From positions 36,905,783-36,969,782 of the forward strand of contig CM053331.1 in assembly GCA_028583605.1 (NCBI GenBank): a DNA stretch of 64,000 bases, given 5' to 3'. Below, piece by piece: positions 59,597 through 64,000 of the stretch. The DNA is from Dastarcus helophoroides. Taxonomy: Eukaryota; Arthropoda; Insecta; Coleoptera; Bothrideridae. The number at the start of each line of letters is the position of its first letter. Within the stretch, counting starts at the first letter, position 1. The notes below the pieces were generated by a model that was given only the letters and a program-made list of their open reading frames with translations, was not told the origin of the DNA and did not search any database. A program made the translations under genes and the position numbers.

Positions 59597-60524
59597 GGGT
59601 GCGTTTAGATGAGACACTTTATTCCGTATATTTCTCTCTAACAGACAAGTCTCTGATAGCTTCTCTCAGGATAGTTGACACTTATGTCAACTCAACTGTC
59701 CTTAGAGAAGCTATCTCGTCCCAGCTATGCAGACAAGCCTCTGATAGCTTCTCTCAGAATAGTTAACACTTATGTCAACTCAACTATCCTGAAAGAAGCT
59801 ATCTCGTCCCAGCTGTGTAGACAACTCTCTGATAGCTTCTCTCAGGATAGTTGAGCTGACGTGATAAGACACTTTATTCCGTATATTTCTCTCTAACAGA
59901 CAAGTCTCTGATAGCTTCTCTCAGGATAGTTGACACTTATGTCAGCTCAACTATCCTGAGAGAAGCTATCTCGTCCCAGCTATGCAGACAAGTCTCTGAT
60001 AGCTTCTCTCAGAATAGTTGACACTTATGTCAGCTCAACTATCCTGAAAGAAGCCATCTCGTCCCAGCTGTGTAGACAACTCTCTCATAGCTTCTCTCAG
60101 GATAGTTGAGCTGACGTGATAAGACACTTTATTCCGTATATTTCTCTCTAACAGACAAGTCTCTGATAGCTTCTCTCAGGATAGTTGACACTTATGTCAG
60201 CTCAACTATCCTGAGAGAAGCTATCTCGTCCCAGCTATGCAGACAAGTCTCTGATAGCTTCTCTCAGAATAGTTGACACTTATGTCAGCTCAACTATCCT
60301 GAAAGAAGCTATCTCGTCCCAGCTGTGTAGACAACTCTCTGATAGTTTCTCTCAAGATAGTTAAGCTGACGTGTCAACTATCCTGGGAGAAGCTATCAGA
60401 GATTTGTCTGCACAGCTGGGGCGAGATAGCTTCCTTCGGTATAGTTGCCACTTATGTGAGAGAGAAAATATATTTTATGTCAGAGAGAAACGTACGGAAT
60501 AAAGTCTCTAGTGTAAACATGCCC
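59597..60524. mobile_element. Foldback element with 255-bp internal tandem units
   Basis: Ends are inverted over about 45 bp: left GGGTGCGTTTAGATGAGAC, right on the minus strand GGGCATGTTTACACTAGAGAC, both continuing into TTTATTCCGTA and TTTCTCTCT. Flanks are CTAA at left and TTAA at right, suggestive of a TTAA target with one change, though a TA target is also possible. Inside, GACACTTTATTCCG recurs at 59613, 59868 and 60123, exactly 255 bp apart. Each unit is itself made of palindromes in which CTGATAGCTTCTCTCAG and its complement alternate. No coding frame. Confidence 0.87.
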
Positions 60525-61576
60525 TTAACTACAGAGTACCTGCCCTGAAAAGTTAAATGTTTGAATTGACACGATACGATATTATACGTCATAATCATGC
60601 CATGATATAAGATGTTAGGACATTTTTCACAATTAAAAATTTAACCCAAAAATGTGTAATACGCTCCAAAACCAAATAATTTCGGTGGTTCAACCACTGA
60701 ACCACAAATTCCTGGATAACTAGCAGTAGTTGGGTTAAAAATTTCTTACGTTTTTACGACTGAACCAAGCACAGTGCTTATCGACTTGGGCCTTCGACGT
60801 ACCGACCCCTCGAAGTGCACTAGTTTCACCAGATCCTTACACTCGCCCTTATCCCGCAATAAAATTCATCCCCCAAATTCTACTTCATATCGGGCATCTG
60901 TCGAAAGCAAGCCCGGGTACATGATAAATATTTCAGACGAAACGACAGCACACTCGGGGAATTCGACAAAGTGTCATTTGAGGAATATATGGTAGGTTAG
61001 GGTCCCAGATGGGGGGAGACTCGGCATAAAGCGACGAATGCAGAGTCATGCCCTTTGTCGGATTTTGATTAAATTGTATAGAATGTGTGGGGGAGGCCGA
61101 TTAGATGCGCATCCGCGTTTGCTTTTGTGCTTACTGCGCTCAGTATTTGTAGCTAAATCCTGCTGAATACGTTAAAGAGATTTACCAAAACGATCAATCC
61201 GAAAGACTCGTGATTTATTTGGGCCTTCTGTCGCATTAACGTAGACGTACGACCTAATCGTTCCTCTTTTGTATCACGTGTCAAATATAGATATTATAAA
61301 TAGAATACGGCTGATATGGGGACATTTATGGATTTATTTTTAAATCGAGTTGGGCTTTGGTAGGTACAATATATGAGCTAAAGATACTAAGGCCATTACC
61401 ACATCTGTAATTAATAATTATGTGATACGTATTTCGTCAGCGGGACTGGCATTAGCAAACATACTAGTCTACCAGTTTAGTGCCAAAATGTATAAAAGAA
61501 AACTGTCTAACAGATCAGTCTGACGACCTCCGCAAAATCGAGATAAATGAGGGGTGCATTTATAACCAAAGACCCT
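60525..61576. other. Unique-looking DNA with a MITE half-copy
   Basis: 61384-61470 resembles one end of the foldback MITE at 42608 (ATTACCACATCTGTAATTAA, GATACGTATTTCGTCAGC). The remainder is non-repetitive. The 73-codon plus-strand frame at 60774-60995 is not recognised. Confidence 0.45.
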
Positions 61577-61860
61577 GTACATATACAAATTGTATTTTGG
61601 ATCCGTAGGAACCGTACTTTTATGTGAATCGCCCTATATAAGTATATATTCGTATATATACATATACAAACTGCATTTTGGATGCATAGGGATCGCACTT
61701 TCATCTAAATCACCCTGTATATGTATATATATTAGATTTTCGCTGAACAGATGGAGACCCGGAACTTTCAAGATAAATGTCCGTATATATACATATACAA
61801 ACTGTGTTTTGGATTCCTAATGCTCGTACTTTTATGTTAATCACCTCATATAGACATCAG
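61577..61860 (+). repeat. Three copies of a CATATACAAA...CACCCTGTATA repeat
   Basis: The motif CATATACAAA followed by TTTTGGAT and, about 40 bp on, an AATC(A/G)CCCT(G/A)TATA end occurs at 61580, 61671 and 61792. Spacing is unequal (91 and 121 bp). Read on the minus strand the unit starts ACAGGGTGATT, a terminus type common among insect MITEs. The TATA runs between copies are palindromic. Confidence 0.7.
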
Positions 61861-62409
61861 GAAAGTCAAACACTGTCCATAGGGAGAATAGTAATGAGAG
61901 ATTTAACATTGAGGGCTAATAGTGGGATAGATGGGCGGCGCCTTGTATTCTCCTACACCGGTGCAAACAATTTAACGCAGAGCGCAGCGATCAGTGCTGG
62001 TGGAGACTTCAGTAGTACATCACAGCTTCTAATGTGTTTCGTTACGAGATTACTACTGGCAGGCAACAATTTTATTAAAATTTGCGTACCACATGCTGTT
62101 TGTTCTTTTAGTACGGTATTGTAATCAACGTCTGAGGCAAAATAAAACTGATATTCTTTGATAACCAAAATAAATAAACGGGATTTCGTAAACAAAATAA
62201 ATAATAGTTCTGATGAACATAATAACTATTTAAACATTACAATATAAGGAGTTCAAGTAGGCCGCCAGATTGTGCTAAACAATACTCCAGTCTGTTGTAA
62301 AACTCTCGACGAGTTTTTTCTAACATCTAAACTGGAAGATACGAGCATGCTGCGTCAAAGTAAGCGTTCAGCGGCCGTAGAAAAATATGGAAGAGACAGT
62401 TCTTAGCGT
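61861..62409. other. Unique-looking DNA, no gene seen
   Basis: Non-repetitive. Two antisense-overlapping frames (61777-62124 plus and 61953-62195 minus) are open by chance as far as can be told. Confidence 0.4.
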
Positions 62410-62530
62410 TTTACATGGACAATGAAAATTTTTCCTTATCTGTATGTATACTAGCTGATATGTCACCCGATCTCATTCACCATTTCACAGCCATTACTTT
62501 ATTTAATTTGTTTAAAAAACCAGTTTTTTA
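62410..62530 (-). repeat. Conserved edge sequence of a satellite domain, second copy
   Basis: Contains ACTAGCTGATATGTCACCC and ATTCACCATTTCACAGCC, the reverse complement of the edge sequence at 39366-39490. TCGAAATTTT-type sequence begins just to the right. Confidence 0.7.
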
Positions 62531-62594
62531 AATATTGCTTTTTTAGAAATGTCTGCCTTTTTAAATTTTGTATTTTTTAGAATTTCGAGTTTTA

Positions 62595-62830
62595 AAGCTC
62601 GCCTCGTTTCAAACTTTCGACTCTTAAAACTTCGCCTATTTTTGAACTTTCGACTTTTAAAACTTCGCCTCTTTTCAAACTTTCGACTTTTAACACTTCG
62701 CCTCGTTTCAAACTTTCGACTCTTAAAACTTCGCCTATTTTTGAACTTTCGACTTTTAAAACTTCGCCTCTTTTCAAACTTTCGACTTTTAACACTTCGC
62801 CTCTTTTCAAACTTTCGACTTTTTCGGAAA
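62595..62830 (-). repeat. 33-bp minisatellite with 99-bp higher-order unit
   Basis: About seven copies of a 33-bp unit containing CTTTCGACTTTTAAAACTTC. Variants (ACACTTC against AAACTTC, CGTTTC against TTTTTG) recur every third unit, giving a 99-bp period. Repeated NFRLLKLRL-type peptides here are repeat translations because 33 is a multiple of three. Confidence 0.9.
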
Positions 62831-64000
62831 TTTCAACTTTTTTCAAAATTTTGCCTACTCCACTTTATTTAAAATTTCGATTTTCTTTATTGATATTCAA
62901 CGTATTGAACAGTTTACCTTTTTGAAAAATTTCCCTTTTTAAACATTTCAATTTCTTTACTTTAAAATTTCTGTTTCAGTTTCTCTGTAAAAATCAAAAT
63001 TTCGAGTTTTTTAATGAATTTTTCTATCATTGCTATTTTATTTCCAAATTTTGAATTTGTTATCAAAATTTCGACTTTTTCAACACTTCTGCTTAAACAT
63101 TTTTTTTTCATACAATTTTTAATTATGCAAAATATCACCTCTTTTCAAAATTTTTGAAAATTTCGACTTTTTTAAAATCTTTCTCTTTCAAGAATTGTAG
63201 ATTTTTTGCAAAGTTTGTCACCAAAGATTTTTAAAATACCCATTATTTGGAAAAATTATATTTTTTCAACATTTCGACTTCTTGTCAAAATTTGGGGTTT
63301 TAAGACTTACGACTTTTTTTAAATCTCTCTCTTTGTTTTTGTTTTAATGTTGCCTACTTCACTTTATTGAAAATTTCGATTTTCTTTACTGATATTCAAC
63401 GTATCGAACATTTACTATTTTGAAAAATTTGACTTTTTAAACATTTCAATTTCTTTGCTTTAAAATTTCTGAAATTTCAGTTTCTTTGTGAAAATCAAAA
63501 TTTCAAGTTTTTTTAATGAATTTTTCTACCATTGCTATTTTATTTCCAAATTTTGAATCTGTTATCAAAATTTCGACTTTTTCAAAACTTTTGCTTAAAA
63601 ATTTTTTTCCATACAATTTTTAATTATGCAAAATATCAACTCTTTTCAAAATTTTTGAAAATTTAGATTTTTTAAAAATCTTTCTCTTTCAAGAATTGTA
63701 GATTTTTTGGAAAGCTTGTCATCAAAGATTTTTAAAATACCTATTATTTGGAAAAATTGTATTTTTTCAACATTTCGACTTCTTGTTAAAATTTGGGGTA
63801 TTAAAACCCCATAAGTCTTAAGACTTACGACTTTTTTTAAATCTCTCTCTTTAAAAAAAGTTGTTTTTGTTTTAATTTTGGATTTTAAAAATGTGGATAT
63901 TATTTTCGAACAATTTGACACCTTTTGAAAATCTTGACTTTGTGACATTGTTTCCAAATTTCCACATAATTTTTCAAAATTTTAACTTTTTTAAAGGTTT
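62831..64000 (-). repeat. TCGAAATTTT-type satellite with ~500-bp repeat
   Basis: A segment beginning GCCTACTCCACTTTATT at 62853 is repeated from 63352 with about 90% identity by eye, a 499-bp step. Both copies share TGATATTCAACGTAT and CATTGCTATTTTATTTCC. Continues off the right edge. Lysine/phenylalanine-rich frames are artefacts. Confidence 0.87.

Noticed and set aside
62549..62872. NFRLLKLRL-repeat protein
   Set aside because: Translation of a 33-bp minisatellite; the period is a multiple of three so all units keep the frame.

Overview
The window looks like arthropod, most likely insect, nuclear DNA: AT-rich, gene-poor and loaded with satellites and transposon remains. Evidence includes a Jockey-type reverse transcriptase, solo LTRs with 4-bp target duplications, hAT-type elements, foldback MITEs and a tRNA-derived SINE. 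No bacterial-style operon, rRNA gene or CRISPR array is visible. The order of the insect cannot be told from the sequence. Only two segments look like host coding exons, both on the minus strand: 58601-58872 (a possible first coding exon) and 2342-2476 (135 bp, phase-preserving). Their splice phases fit each other (CG|G, an arginine codon). If they are consecutive exons of one gene, about 56 kb of this window (2477-58600) is a single intron made largely of satellite DNA. I do not recognise the protein. Across the proposed junction it would carry RVSF, the form of a protein-phosphatase-1 docking (RVxF) motif. All other long open frames are translations of simple repeats.  Layout. 1-1195: degenerate TCGAAATTTT-type satellite holding a foldback element. 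1196-6900: mostly unique DNA with the 135-bp exon and a solo LTR. 6901-11160: a huge polypyrimidine domain including about 780 bp of (TTCTC)n, which is (AAGAG)n on the other strand. 11690-12330: a clean 641-bp non-autonomous hAT element. 14692-20862 and 48503-54680: the two arms (about 6.2 kb each, about 96% identical where sampled) of an inverted repeat around a 27.6-kb spacer. Each arm holds the same 4.3-kb hAT-like element filled with satellite. 23054-27060: a second polypyrimidine domain (15-, 11- and 9-bp unit arrays). 28372-28640: a tRNA-headed SINE. 29865-39490: TCGAAATTTT satellite in several higher-order forms, interrupted by a decayed Jockey element and two solo LTRs. 41640-46580: a minisatellite built from TGACCTTGA and CACGTG-like words. 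56839-57242 and 59597-60524: a 101-bp tandem repeat and a foldback element with 255-bp internal tandem units. 62410-64000: satellite again.  How the parts may work together. This is inference: the region behaves as a heterochromatin-like giant intron or intergenic block in which transposons, satellites and microsatellites have expanded inside one another. Read from the minus strand, its RNA would contain long purine AAGAG-type tracts and, because of the inverted arms, a possible multi-kilobase hairpin. The strongest leads are the nuclear-receptor/E-box minisatellite, the satellite block lodged inside the Jockey reverse transcriptase, satellite-filled DNA transposons, and the giant-intron hypothesis.
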